64,000 nucleotides of DNA from Glutamicibacter sp002979865 (GTDB lineage Bacteria; Actinomycetota; Actinomycetes; Actinomycetales; Micrococcaceae): positions 1,612,001 through 1,676,000 of the forward strand of contig NZ_CP188297.1 in NCBI RefSeq assembly GCF_050030965.1, in the 5' to 3' direction. The notes below the pieces were generated by a model, which had not been told where the DNA came from, did not search any database, and worked only from the letters and a program-made list of their open reading frames with translations. Below, in pieces: positions 33,218 to 41,884 of this stretch. The position numbers and the translations under genes are program-made. How positions within the stretch are numbered: position 1 is the first letter of the stretch; each line of letters begins with the position of its first letter.

Positions 33218-34756
33218 ATGGACACCACGATCCTGCACATGCAGGACATCACCAAGACTTTTCCCGGAGTCAAGGCGCTGGACGGCGTCAACCTTTCGGT
33301 TAGCAAGGGCGAAATCCACGCTATCTGCGGAGAGAACGGCGCCGGAAAATCCACCCTCATGAAGGTGCTCTCCGGGGTCTACCCGCACGGCAGCTACGAG
33401 GGCCAGATCATTTTCGAAGGCGAAGAGCTCAAGGCCTCGAACATCAAGGACTCCGAAGCCCAGGGCATCGTGATCATCCACCAGGAGCTGGCGCTGGTGC
33501 CGTACCTGTCGGTGGCCGAGAACATCTTCCTCGGCAACGAAACCGCGCGCGGCGGCTTCATCGACTGGAACGAGACCAACCACCGCGCCGCGGACCTGCT
33601 GGCCCGCGTGGGCCTGGACGAACTGCCGGTCACCCCGGTAGGCCAGCTGGGCGTGGGCAAGCAGCAGCTGGTGGAAATCGCCAAGGCGCTGAGCAAGAAC
33701 GTCAAGCTGCTGATCCTTGACGAACCGACCGCCGCGCTGAATGACGACGACTCCGAGCACCTGCTGAACCTGCTGCGCGGACTGCGCGAACAGGGCATCA
33801 CCTCGATCATCATTTCGCACAAGCTCGGCGAGATCGAGGACATTGCCAACACCACCACGATCATCCGCGATGGCCAGTCCATCGAGGCGCTGGACATGGC
33901 CGATCCCGAGTCCAACCAGAACCGCATCATCCGCGGCATGGTGGGCCGCGAACTGTCCTCCCGCTACCCGGAACGCGTACCGCAGATCGGCGACGTGGTC
34001 TTCGAGGTCCAGGACTGGTCGGTCCAGCACCCGGTCCAGCAGGACCGCACCGTGGTGGAAGGCGCCAACCTGGAGGTCCGCGCCGGCGAAATCGTCGGCA
34101 TTGCAGGACTGATGGGCGCCGGGCGCACCGAATTGGCGATGAGCATCTTCGGCCACAGCTATGGCCGGAACATCACCGGCACGGTCAAGATGGACGGCAA
34201 GCCGGTGGACACCTCCACCGTGGGCAAGGCCATCAAGGCCGGCATCGCCTACGTTTCCGAGGACCGCAAGAAGTTCGGGCTGAACCTGATCGAGGACATC
34301 CGCGTGAACACCACCGCGGCCGGCCTGGACAAGATCTCCTCCAAGGGCTTCGTGGACGGCAACAAGGAGATCCAGATTGCCGAGCACTACCGCAAGTCCA
34401 TGCGCATCAAGACCCCGAACGTGATGGCGAAGGTCGGGAACCTCTCGGGCGGCAACCAGCAGAAGGTCGTGCTGGGCAAATGGCTGCACACCGCACCCGA
34501 GCTGCTGATCCTCGACGAGCCCACCCGCGGCATCGACGTCGGCGCCAAATACGAGATCTACACCATCATCAACGAGCTGGCGGCTGCCGGCAAGGCCGTG
34601 CTGGTGATCTCCTCCGAACTGCCAGAGCTCTTGGGCATCTGCGACCGCATCTACACCCTGGCCTACGGCCGAATGACCGGCCAGCTGCCCAGCAGCGAAG
34701 CCACCCAGGAACGCCTCATGGAACTCATGACCATCGAGAAGGAAAGCACCCGATGA
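33218..34756 (+). CDS. mmsA: Multiple-monosaccharide ABC transporter ATP-binding protein, two domains
   Basis: A 512-residue ATPase with two nucleotide-binding domains. The first has Walker A GENGAGKST near residue 40, the XylG/MmsA-type YPHGSYEGQI insertion, LGVGKQQLVEIAKAL in the signature region and LLILDEPTAALN; the second has a degenerate Walker A (GLMGAGRTEL), LSGGNQQKVVLGKWL and LLILDEPTRGIDVGAK. Such asymmetry is normal for the monosaccharide class. It sits between chvE and mmsB, and its stop overlaps the mmsB start (ATGA). The symbol here denotes the transporter ATPase, not methylmalonate-semialdehyde dehydrogenase. Confidence 0.95.
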   Translation: MDTTILHMQDITKTFPGVKALDGVNLSVSKGEIHAICGENGAGKSTLMKVLSGVYPHGSYEGQIIFEGEELKASNIKDSEAQGIVIIHQELALVPYLSVAENIFLGNETARGGFIDWNETNHRAADLLARVGLDELPVTPVGQLGVGKQQLVEIAKALSKNVKLLILDEPTAALNDDDSEHLLNLLRGLREQGITSIIISHKLGEIEDIANTTTIIRDGQSIEALDMADPESNQNRIIRGMVGRELSSRYPERVPQIGDVVFEVQDWSVQHPVQQDRTVVEGANLEVRAGEIVGIAGLMGAGRTELAMSIFGHSYGRNITGTVKMDGKPVDTSTVGKAIKAGIAYVSEDRKKFGLNLIEDIRVNTTAAGLDKISSKGFVDGNKEIQIAEHYRKSMRIKTPNVMAKVGNLSGGNQQKVVLGKWLHTAPELLILDEPTRGIDVGAKYEIYTIINELAAAGKAVLVISSELPELLGICDRIYTLAYGRMTGQLPSSEATQERLMELMTIEKESTR

Positions 34757-35934
34757 CCATCACAAGCGAGCTGAAGGATATCTTCACCAAGAACCTGCGC
34801 ACCTCGGGCATTTACATTGCCTTCGTGCTCATCGTGGTGCTGTTCACCATCCTGACCAACGGGCTGCTGCTCAGCCCGATCAACATCACCAACATCATCT
34901 TGCAGTACTCCTACGTGCTGATCCTCGCCCTGGGCATGATCCTGGTGATCGTCGCCGGGCACATCGACCTGTCGGTCGGCTCCCTCGTGGCGCTGACCGG
35001 TGCGGTCTCCGCGGTCATTGTCATCAAGGGGGATCTGCCCTGGTGGGTCGGCATGCTCGCCGGCATCGCCGTGGGCGCCCTGTGCGGCCTGTGGCAGGGC
35101 TTCTGGGTGGCGTACGTGGGCATTCCCGCGTTCATCGTGACCCTGGCCGGCATGCTGCTCTTCCGCGGCCTGACCTACGAAGTGCTGAGCAACGTGTCGC
35201 TCTCGCCGTTCCCCGGCGAATACGGCCAGATCGCCGGCGGCTTCCTCAACGGGCTGCTGGGCGGCAACGGATTCGACCTGTTCACCGTGATCATCGGCGT
35301 GATCGCCGTGGCCGGACTGTTCGTTTCGCAGTGGCGCAACCGCGCTGGACGCGCCAAGTACGGCCAGAGCGTTGAATCCATGGCCATGTTCCTGGCCAAG
35401 AACATCATCTCGGGCATCATCATCCTCTGGTTCTTCTGGCAGATCGCCACCAGCCGCGGCATGCCGATCGTGCTGATCATCCTGGCTGCCCTGATCCTGG
35501 GCTACCACGTGCTGACCACCAAGACCGTTTTCGGCCGCCACGTCTACGCCATCGGCGGCAACCTGTCCGCCGCGAAGCTTTCGGGCGTGAACGTGAAGAA
35601 GATCAACATGTGGATCTTCATCAACATGGGCCTGCTTTCGGGCGTGGCCGGCGTGGTCTTCTCCTCGCGTTCCAACGGCGCCCAGCCTGGTGCCGGCAAC
35701 ATGTTCGAGCTGGACGCCATCGCGGCCTGCTTCATCGGCGGCGCTTCGACCACCGGCGGCGTGGGCCGGGTGACCGGCGCGATCGTCGGCGGCCTGGTGA
35801 TGGCGGTGCTCTCCAACGGCATGCAGCTGATGGGCGTGGGCGCCTCCACCCAGCAGATCGTCAAGGGCGTTGTGCTGCTTCTGGCAGTCGCCTTCGACAT
35901 CTACAACAAGCGCCGCGCGGGCGCTGGCAACTAG
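34753..35934 (+). CDS. mmsB: Multiple-monosaccharide ABC transporter permease
   Basis: A 393-residue polytopic permease of the XylH/GguB group. It has many hydrophobic segments, the family region LALGMILVIVAGHIDLSVGSLVALTGA near residue 55, and the conserved cytoplasmic loop YAIGGNLSAAKLSGVNVKKI near residue 265 that contacts the ATPase. The chosen ATG at 34753 overlaps the mmsA stop by four bases; a longer frame extending into mmsA is a shadow. It completes the arabinose-linked importer. A 16-bp hairpin follows before galM. Confidence 0.95.
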   Translation: MTITSELKDIFTKNLRTSGIYIAFVLIVVLFTILTNGLLLSPINITNIILQYSYVLILALGMILVIVAGHIDLSVGSLVALTGAVSAVIVIKGDLPWWVGMLAGIAVGALCGLWQGFWVAYVGIPAFIVTLAGMLLFRGLTYEVLSNVSLSPFPGEYGQIAGGFLNGLLGGNGFDLFTVIIGVIAVAGLFVSQWRNRAGRAKYGQSVESMAMFLAKNIISGIIILWFFWQIATSRGMPIVLIILAALILGYHVLTTKTVFGRHVYAIGGNLSAAKLSGVNVKKINMWIFINMGLLSGVAGVVFSSRSNGAQPGAGNMFELDAIAACFIGGASTTGGVGRVTGAIVGGLVMAVLSNGMQLMGVGASTQQIVKGVVLLLAVAFDIYNKRRAGAGN

Positions 35935-35948
35935 CCTGCCGCTGGTGC

Positions 35949-35986
35949 CATGGGCCCTCCCGCACGCGATTGCGGGAGGGCCCATG
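35949..35986 (+). terminator. Hairpin between the ABC operon and galM
   Basis: A perfect 16-bp stem (35949-35964 with 35971-35986), starting CATGGGCCCTCCCGCA, has a 6-nt loop. No second promoter is obvious in the 42 bp before galM, so partial read-through into the gal genes is possible. Confidence 0.8.
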
Positions 35987-36028
35987 CGTGCCCGACGTTT
36001 TCGATGGCCCAGCAAGAAGGATGAAGAC

Positions 36029-36973
36029 ATGGACCGCCTCGCACTGCCCCTGAAGGACACCGCCAATGGAACGGTGCTGACGCTGCAAGCCCATGGCTTC
36101 ACCGCGCAAGTGGCCACGGTGGGCGCCACCCTGGTTTCCCTCCAGTACGGCTCCCGCCCGCTGGTGCGCGCTTTCGACCCGCACGGGCCGCGCCCGGTTT
36201 TCGCCGGCGCCATCCTGGCCCCGTGGCCCAACCGGGTGATCGACGGGGCCTACAGCTGGGAAGGCCAAGAGCTGCAGCTGCCGATCACCGAGCCGGAGCG
36301 CGGCCATGCCCTGCACGGCCTGGTGATCGATACCGGCTTCGAGATCATCGAGCACCGTGCCGACTTCGCCCAGCTGCGCACCGTCATCGCCCCGAGCGCC
36401 GGCTATCCGTACGAGGTGCAGCTGGTGATCGGCTACCGGCTGGAGGCCGGCGGGCTGCGCACCGTCGCTGCCGCCGCCAACCTCGGGACGGGCACCGCGC
36501 CCTTCGGCTGGGGTTCGCACGCCTACCTGGTCGCCCCGGGCAAGAAGGCGGATGAATGGACCTTCACCCTGCCAGCTGGCAAGGTGCAGCTGACCGAAGG
36601 CCCGCGCCTGCTGCCGCGCGACACGGTTCAGGCCGCCGGCACCGAGCTGGATTTCCGCACCCCGAAGCCCATCGGGGATCTCTTCATCGACCATGCCTAC
36701 ACTGGCCTGGCTGCCCGCGCGGACGGTTCTTTCCGCGCGGAGATCACCGACGCCGGGGGCGTCGGATCGCACATCACCTGGGACGAAGCCTGCCCGTGGG
36801 TCCAGATACACACCGCCGACCGCGATGATCCGGCCCTGGACCGCACCGGCCTGGCCATCGAGCCGATGACCTGCCCGCCGGGCGGCTACAACTCCGGCCA
36901 GGACGTCATCGCCCTGGCACCGGGCGCCAGCCACGAAGCCAGCTGGCTGATCGGCCCGGTCCAGCCGCGCTAG
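36029..36973 (+). CDS. galM: Aldose 1-epimerase (galactose mutarotase)
   Basis: The 314-residue protein interconverts anomers of galactose or other aldoses. Landmarks: AGAILAPWPNRVIDGAYSW near residue 63, GHALHGLV with the catalytic-base/acid histidine region near residue 92, GWGSHAYL, and the C-terminal GLAIEPMTCPP with the catalytic glutamate. ATG at 36029 has AAGAAGGA upstream; a longer reading begins inside the permease and is rejected. It leads the galM-galT-galK-galE group. Family members sometimes act on glucose-6-phosphate or arabinose, but the context supports galactose. Confidence 0.9.
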   Translation: MDRLALPLKDTANGTVLTLQAHGFTAQVATVGATLVSLQYGSRPLVRAFDPHGPRPVFAGAILAPWPNRVIDGAYSWEGQELQLPITEPERGHALHGLVIDTGFEIIEHRADFAQLRTVIAPSAGYPYEVQLVIGYRLEAGGLRTVAAAANLGTGTAPFGWGSHAYLVAPGKKADEWTFTLPAGKVQLTEGPRLLPRDTVQAAGTELDFRTPKPIGDLFIDHAYTGLAARADGSFRAEITDAGGVGSHITWDEACPWVQIHTADRDDPALDRTGLAIEPMTCPPGGYNSGQDVIALAPGASHEASWLIGPVQPR

Positions 36974-37028
36974 CACCCCAGGCGCCACCCACCTTTGGAA
37001 CCACCACGAGTCAACTGGAGAGATTGCA

Positions 37029-38138
37029 ATGCCGCAGGGCTCCGCAGCACATGAACCGACCCACCGGGTCCATCACCTGGCCGATGGCCGCGAGGCGATC
37101 TTCTTCGCCGACGCCAATGCCGCCGTGCCCGAACCGGTGGCCGACACCCGGCCGCTGGATCCGCGCGGGGAGCCTGGCGAACTGCGCTACGACCGGCTGA
37201 CCGGGGACTGGGTGGCCGTAGCGGCCCACCGCCAGTCGCGCACCTACCTCCCGCCCAAGGAAGAATGCCCGCTGTGCCCCAGCGTCCACGGGCGGCAGAG
37301 CGAAATCCCTGCCGAGGACTTCAACGTGGTGGTTTTCGAGAACCGCTTCCCGTCCCTGGGCCCGGCACTGGGCCGGATTCCAGCGGCCGCACCGGTGCAG
37401 CAGCCGGCCCCGGCCTACGGGCGCTGCGAGGTCGTGGTGTTCACCCCCGAGCACACCGGTTCCTTCGCATCGCTGGATGATGCCCGGGCGCGCACCGTCA
37501 TCGAGGCCTGGGCGCAGCGCACCGCCGCCCTGTCCGCCATGGAGGGCATTGCGCAGGTGTTCGTGTTCGAGAACCGCGGCCAGGATATCGGCGTGACCCT
37601 GCACCACCCGCATGGGCAGATCTACGCCTACCCGTACCTCGCGCCAACCGCCGCCAAGATGGCCGGCCAGGGCATCGCGCACCTGGAGAAGACCGGGCGC
37701 ACCCTGATGGGCGACATCCTGGACTTCGAGCGCAAGGAGGGCACGCGCATGGTCGCCCAGGGCCAGCACTTCTCCGTGTTCGTGCCCTACGCGGCCCGCT
37801 GGCCGCTGGAAGCGCACCTGGTGCCGCACCGCCACGTGCCGGACTTCGCCGCGCTCAATGCGGACGAAAAAGCCGAGTTGGCCGTGATGTACCGGGACCT
37901 GCTGCGCGGATTCGACGCGCTGTACCCGACGCCCACCCCGTACATCGCCGCCTGGCACCAGGCTCCGCTGGAGCCCGTGGCCCGCAAGGCCTCACGGCTG
38001 CACCTGCAGCTGACCAGCCCGCGCCGGGCCGCTGACAAATTGAAGTTCCTGGCCGGATCGGAAGCTGCCATGGGCGCTTTCATCAACGACGTCCCGGCCG
38101 AGCAGACTGCTGCACGGCTGCGCGAGGTCATGCCATGA
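37029..38138 (+). CDS. galT: Galactose-1-phosphate uridylyltransferase
   Basis: GalT exchanges UDP-glucose and galactose 1-phosphate for UDP-galactose and glucose 1-phosphate. The 369-residue HIT-superfamily protein contains RYDRLTGDWVAVAAHRQSR near residue 55, the zinc-binding CPLCPS near residue 79, VVVFENRFPSLGP, and the active-site LHHPHGQIYAYPY near residue 195 with the nucleotidylated histidine; a second domain ends AWHQAPLEP. GGAGA precedes ATG at 37029. Its stop overlaps the galK start by four bases, indicating coupled translation. Confidence 0.96.
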   Translation: MPQGSAAHEPTHRVHHLADGREAIFFADANAAVPEPVADTRPLDPRGEPGELRYDRLTGDWVAVAAHRQSRTYLPPKEECPLCPSVHGRQSEIPAEDFNVVVFENRFPSLGPALGRIPAAAPVQQPAPAYGRCEVVVFTPEHTGSFASLDDARARTVIEAWAQRTAALSAMEGIAQVFVFENRGQDIGVTLHHPHGQIYAYPYLAPTAAKMAGQGIAHLEKTGRTLMGDILDFERKEGTRMVAQGQHFSVFVPYAARWPLEAHLVPHRHVPDFAALNADEKAELAVMYRDLLRGFDALYPTPTPYIAAWHQAPLEPVARKASRLHLQLTSPRRAADKLKFLAGSEAAMGAFINDVPAEQTAARLREVMP

Positions 38139-39331
38139 GCCGCAGCGGAACGAAGGAAACCGCGGTGCGCGTCAACGCCCTGCGCGAGAAGTTCACCAAG
38201 GCCTACGGCCACCACCCGGAAGGCATCTGGCGGGCCCCGGGACGGGTGAACCTGATCGGCGAGCACACCGACTACAACATGGGCTATGTGCTGCCCTTCG
38301 CCATCGACAAGAACGCGCTGGTGGCCGTGCGCCGCAAGTCGCAGCTGGAGCCGGGCAGCCAGGTGCTGGATTTCGCCTCCACCTACGGGGCGGGCGACGA
38401 ACCGCCGGTCACCTCCATTACCCTCGATGAGCTGGTGCCCCGCGCGGTGCCCGGCTGGGCCGCCTACCCGGCCGCCGTGCTGTGGGCGCTGAGCCAGCTC
38501 GATGGCGTGCACATTGGCGGGCTGGAGCTGATGGTGGACTCCGATGTCCCGGTGGGCTCGGGCTTGTCCTCTTCGCATGCCCTGGAAGTGGCGACCATCG
38601 TGGCGCTGGACGATCTCTACGGCCTGGGCCTGTCCAAGGTGCAGATGGCCCAGCTGACCCAGCGTGCCGAGAACGAATTCGTGGGTGCTCCGACCGGGAT
38701 CATGGACCAGAGCGCCTCGCTGATGTCCCATGCCCAGCATGCGCTGTTCCTGGATTGCCGATCCATGGAATCCCAATCCGTGCCGCTGCCGCTGGCGCAG
38801 CATGACGCGGTGGTCCTGGTCATGGACACCCGCGTAGAGCATTCGCACGTGGATGGCGGCTACGCCGCCCGTCGCACCAGCTGCGAGCAGGCCGCCGCGG
38901 TGCTGGAGGTAGCATCGCTGCGCGAGGTGCACAGCATCGAAGAGCTGGAGGCCATTGGGGACCCGGTAGCCAAGCGCCACGCCAAGCACATCGTGACCGA
39001 GAACCGCCGTGTCCTGGATACTGTCCGCGCGCTGCGCGAAGGCGACCTGCCCGCGGTGGGCAAGCTGCTTTGCCAGTCGCACGAATCCATGCGCGACGAC
39101 TACGAGATTTCCAGCGAGGAACTGGACGCCGCCGTGGAAGCGGCCATGGCGGCCGGGGCGATCGGAGCCCGGATGACCGGTGGCGGTTTTGGCGGCAGCG
39201 CCATTGCCTTGGTCAAGCGCGAGCAGATCGAACCGGTCAGCCAGGCCGTCCGCGAAGCCTTTGACCAGGCCGGCTATGTCGAGCCGGCCATTTTCACCGT
39301 AATTGCAGACGAAGGAGCAGGCCGGGCATGA
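38135..39331 (+). CDS. galK: Galactokinase
   Basis: GalK phosphorylates galactose at C1. The 398-residue GHMP kinase shows the galactokinase signature GRVNLIGEHTDYNMGYVLP near residue 31, the ATP-binding PVGSGLSSSHALEV near residue 139, MDQSASLMSHAQHALFLDC, and GARMTGGGFGGSAIALV near residue 350. It starts inside the galT stop (ATGA) and its own stop overlaps galE in the same way. The short serine-rich leader before VRVNALREKF might not be part of the mature start, but the overlap supports ATG 38135. Confidence 0.97.
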   Translation: MSRSGTKETAVRVNALREKFTKAYGHHPEGIWRAPGRVNLIGEHTDYNMGYVLPFAIDKNALVAVRRKSQLEPGSQVLDFASTYGAGDEPPVTSITLDELVPRAVPGWAAYPAAVLWALSQLDGVHIGGLELMVDSDVPVGSGLSSSHALEVATIVALDDLYGLGLSKVQMAQLTQRAENEFVGAPTGIMDQSASLMSHAQHALFLDCRSMESQSVPLPLAQHDAVVLVMDTRVEHSHVDGGYAARRTSCEQAAAVLEVASLREVHSIEELEAIGDPVAKRHAKHIVTENRRVLDTVRALREGDLPAVGKLLCQSHESMRDDYEISSEELDAAVEAAMAAGAIGARMTGGGFGGSAIALVKREQIEPVSQAVREAFDQAGYVEPAIFTVIADEGAGRA

Positions 39332-40290
39332 GTTGGCTAGTGACCGGCGGAGCCGGATATATCGGATCCCACGTGGTGCGTTCGCTGTCCGCGGCAGGCC
39401 TTGAGCCGGTCGTCGTGGACTCGATGTCCAGCGGGGTGCACGGCTTCGTTCCCGAACAGGTGCCGTTCTACCAGCTGAACATCCTGCAGACCGAAAAGCT
39501 CGTGGAAATCATGAAGCGCCACGAGGTCACCGGGGTCATCCACTTGGCCGGCTACAAGTATGCCGGCGAATCGGTGAAGCACCCGCTGCTGGCCTTCGAG
39601 CAGAATGTCACCGGCACCGCGCACCTGCTCGAAGCCATGGCGTCCTCCCGCGTGCACAACATGGTCTTCTCCTCCTCGGCAGCCGTCTACGGCACCCCGG
39701 ACGAAGATGTGGTGACCGAATCCACCGGCACCTTCCCCGAATCCCCGTACGGACAGAGCAAGCTCGTGGGGGAATGGCTGATCCGCGACCAGGCGGTGGC
39801 TACCGGGCTGAAGCACACCTCGCTGCGCTACTTCAACGTGGTCGGCTCGGGCAGCGAAGAACTCTACGATGCCAGCCCGCACAACCTGTTCCCGCTGGTC
39901 TTCCAGGCGCTGAATGCCGGAAAGACGCCGAAGATCTTCGGCACCGACTACGACACCGAGGACGGCACCTGCGTGCGCGACTACGTGCACGTCGCCGACC
40001 TGGCGCTGGCGCACGTGGAGGCGGCCAGGAAACTGGAAGCCGGCGAGGTATTGGAGCCGGTCTACAATTTGGGCTCCGGCGATGGCGTCTCGGTGCGCCA
40101 GATCATGGATGCGGTAGCGAAGGCCACCGGCATCGGTTTCACCGCGGTGGAAGAAGCGCGCCGCCCGGGCGACCCGGCGCGCATTGTCGCCGACGGGAAG
40201 CTGGCCGCCCGCGACCTTGATTGGCAGATGCGCCATAGCCTGCAGCAGATGGTCCACAGCGCCTGGAAGGCTTCGGCCCAGCGCGGCTGA
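39328..40290 (+). CDS. galE: UDP-glucose 4-epimerase
   Basis: GalE interconverts UDP-galactose and UDP-glucose, closing the Leloir cycle. The 320-residue extended SDR has GGAGYIGSHVV near residue 7, the VIHLAGYKYAGESVKHP segment, the catalytic serine region VFSSSAAVYG, the YxxxK pair in SPYGQSK near residue 147, and TCVRDYVHVADLA characteristic of GalE. ATG at 39328 overlaps the galK stop. It is the last gene of the operon; the next gene is convergent and starts 33 bp away with no clear hairpin. Confidence 0.97.
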   Translation: MSWLVTGGAGYIGSHVVRSLSAAGLEPVVVDSMSSGVHGFVPEQVPFYQLNILQTEKLVEIMKRHEVTGVIHLAGYKYAGESVKHPLLAFEQNVTGTAHLLEAMASSRVHNMVFSSSAAVYGTPDEDVVTESTGTFPESPYGQSKLVGEWLIRDQAVATGLKHTSLRYFNVVGSGSEELYDASPHNLFPLVFQALNAGKTPKIFGTDYDTEDGTCVRDYVHVADLALAHVEAARKLEAGEVLEPVYNLGSGDGVSVRQIMDAVAKATGIGFTAVEEARRPGDPARIVADGKLAARDLDWQMRHSLQQMVHSAWKASAQRG

Positions 40291-40323
40291 TTGCGCCAAG
40301 CTGAAGCGCAGCGGCCTGGGAAA

Positions 40324-41352
40324 CTAGCTGGTGCGCAGCGTGGCCGCGATCTGATCCATGGTCTGCGCAATCGCCAGCGATTCAGCCAGCGGCATGACCG
40401 GGGATTCGGCCAGGCCCAGGGCAATGCACTGGGCCACGTGGGCCGCTTCCCAGCCCAAACCGGCAGTAGGCGAGGTTTCCGTGAACTCGCGGCTGTCGGC
40501 GATCTTGCCGTCGGCACTGCGCAGCACCAGCCCGGAACCGCAGCAAATCGGGCGCTGGAGTTCCAAGGTGCCCTGCGTGCCGGCAATCCATGCGCCCTGC
40601 GGCGAATCGGTTTCGATGCTGCTGAAGACCGTTGCCGTGGAACCGTCTTCATTGGAGAGTACCGCGGTGAAGGTAGCGTCAACCCCGGTCTTGGCCGTGC
40701 GTCCCGAAGCGTGCAGGAGCTGCTTGGCAGGGGAGACCATGGCGCTGAAGGCAATAGGGTAGACGCCGACATCCAGCAGGGCCCCGCCGCCGAGCGCCGG
40801 GTCGTAGATGCGCGAGTCGTAGTCGACCTCGAACTTGGCGCCGAAATCAGCCTGAACGGTGATGATCTGCCCCAGGATTCCGGACTTGACGACCTGTGAA
40901 ACCACATTGCCGATGGGCAGGAATCGTGACCACATGGCTTCCATGGCGAAAACTCCGGCAGCCTTGGCCGCCTCGATGATCCGGGAAGTTTGCCCGGCGT
41001 CCAGGCTCATTGGCTTCTCCACCAGGACATGCTTGCCCGCGGCGATCGCCTCGAGCGCAAGTTCTGCGTGGCCGCTGTGCGGGACGGCGATGTAGACGAC
41101 GTCCACCCCAGGGTCCCCGAGCACCTCGGCATAGGAGCCGAAGGCCCGGGTTCCGGCGTCTCCGTAGGTGCGTGCGAACTGCTCGGAGCGGGCCAAGGTG
41201 CGCGAGCCGACTGCTGCGAGCCGGCTGGCGGTCAAGTCGTTCAGCGATGCGGCAAACTGCGAGGCGATCCACCCCGGCCCGAGGATGCCCCAATTCAGCG
41301 CAGGAGCCGAGGAGGGATGGGGCAGCGTGGATTCGGGTAAGGCTAGTGGCAC
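40324..41352 (-). CDS. Gfo/Idh/MocA family oxidoreductase (trans-dihydrodiol dehydrogenase-like)
   Basis: The 342-residue protein begins from GTG at 41352 after GGAG. The Rossmann loop appears as WGILGPGWIASQFA near residue 21, the EKP motif as LVEKPMSLDAGQT near residue 112, then MWSRFLPIGNVVSQV and DPALGGGALLDVGVYPIAF, which resemble the dimeric dihydrodiol/glucose-dependent subgroup rather than IolG. It stands alone and convergent to galE, with no adjacent regulator, so no pathway can be assigned. The glycine in GPGW replacing GAG/GTG is common in this subgroup. Confidence 0.88.
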   Translation of the reverse strand: MPLALPESTLPHPSSAPALNWGILGPGWIASQFAASLNDLTASRLAAVGSRTLARSEQFARTYGDAGTRAFGSYAEVLGDPGVDVVYIAVPHSGHAELALEAIAAGKHVLVEKPMSLDAGQTSRIIEAAKAAGVFAMEAMWSRFLPIGNVVSQVVKSGILGQIITVQADFGAKFEVDYDSRIYDPALGGGALLDVGVYPIAFSAMVSPAKQLLHASGRTAKTGVDATFTAVLSNEDGSTATVFSSIETDSPQGAWIAGTQGTLELQRPICCGSGLVLRSADGKIADSREFTETSPTAGLGWEAAHVAQCIALGLAESPVMPLAESLAIAQTMDQIAATLRTS

Positions 41353-41884
41353 TGAAGGCTCCGATGGCAGGAAAAAATCATGGTGGATCCTAATCAGACT
41401 AGTGGAAGGCGCAAGGCGGGGGAAGAGCCATATTCCAACGACTATTCACCGATCAGAAGCATCTTGGGGATGGCGGTTCGTGAACCCAAAGCATCATTGG
41501 AGGATCAGTGTGCATCCTCGTCACCGCCAAGGCAGCGTCCGGGCCACGGCTAGCATGCCGGCAGGCGAGCTGCCAGTAGTGCTGGCCATTCATCTGGCGA
41601 CCGCAACACCGCTACGCTTCTGCCGCGCTTTCGCTGAATTCGCGACTAGATCCAGCGGAATATCCCTGCTATCGCGCAGCGGGCGGGCGGTAGCCTCGCG
41701 GGCTTCTCGCACTTAGCGGTGGGCCATGGCATCGAAAAGCGCACGGGCGGAAACTCGGATTGGGCGAGCACATCCCCTCAAGGGTCCTGCTGGAAGCGCG
41801 CAGTAATATCCGGGATCCCATCCTCGCCGCCGGCGCCAGCGATGGGCTGGCTGGTAAGCCTCAATTGCTGAGCCAACCGCCTGG
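41353..41884. other. 532-bp gap without a recognisable gene
   Basis: It lies between the GTG start of the Gfo/Idh gene and the end of the nitrilase-family gene. Short open frames on both strands show no family resemblance and no ribosome-binding site. I see no tRNA-like fold and no repeat. The Gfo/Idh promoter should lie near 41365-41450. Confidence 0.5.

Noticed and set aside
31832..34489. An 885-codon open frame antisense to chvE and mmsA
   Set aside because: Shadow of strongly supported transporter genes; no domain and no ribosome-binding site.
41168..41716. Possible gene of 182 codons crossing the Gfo/Idh start into the gap
   Set aside because: It overlaps the dehydrogenase on the opposite strand, lacks a ribosome-binding site, and has Ser/Arg-rich composition.
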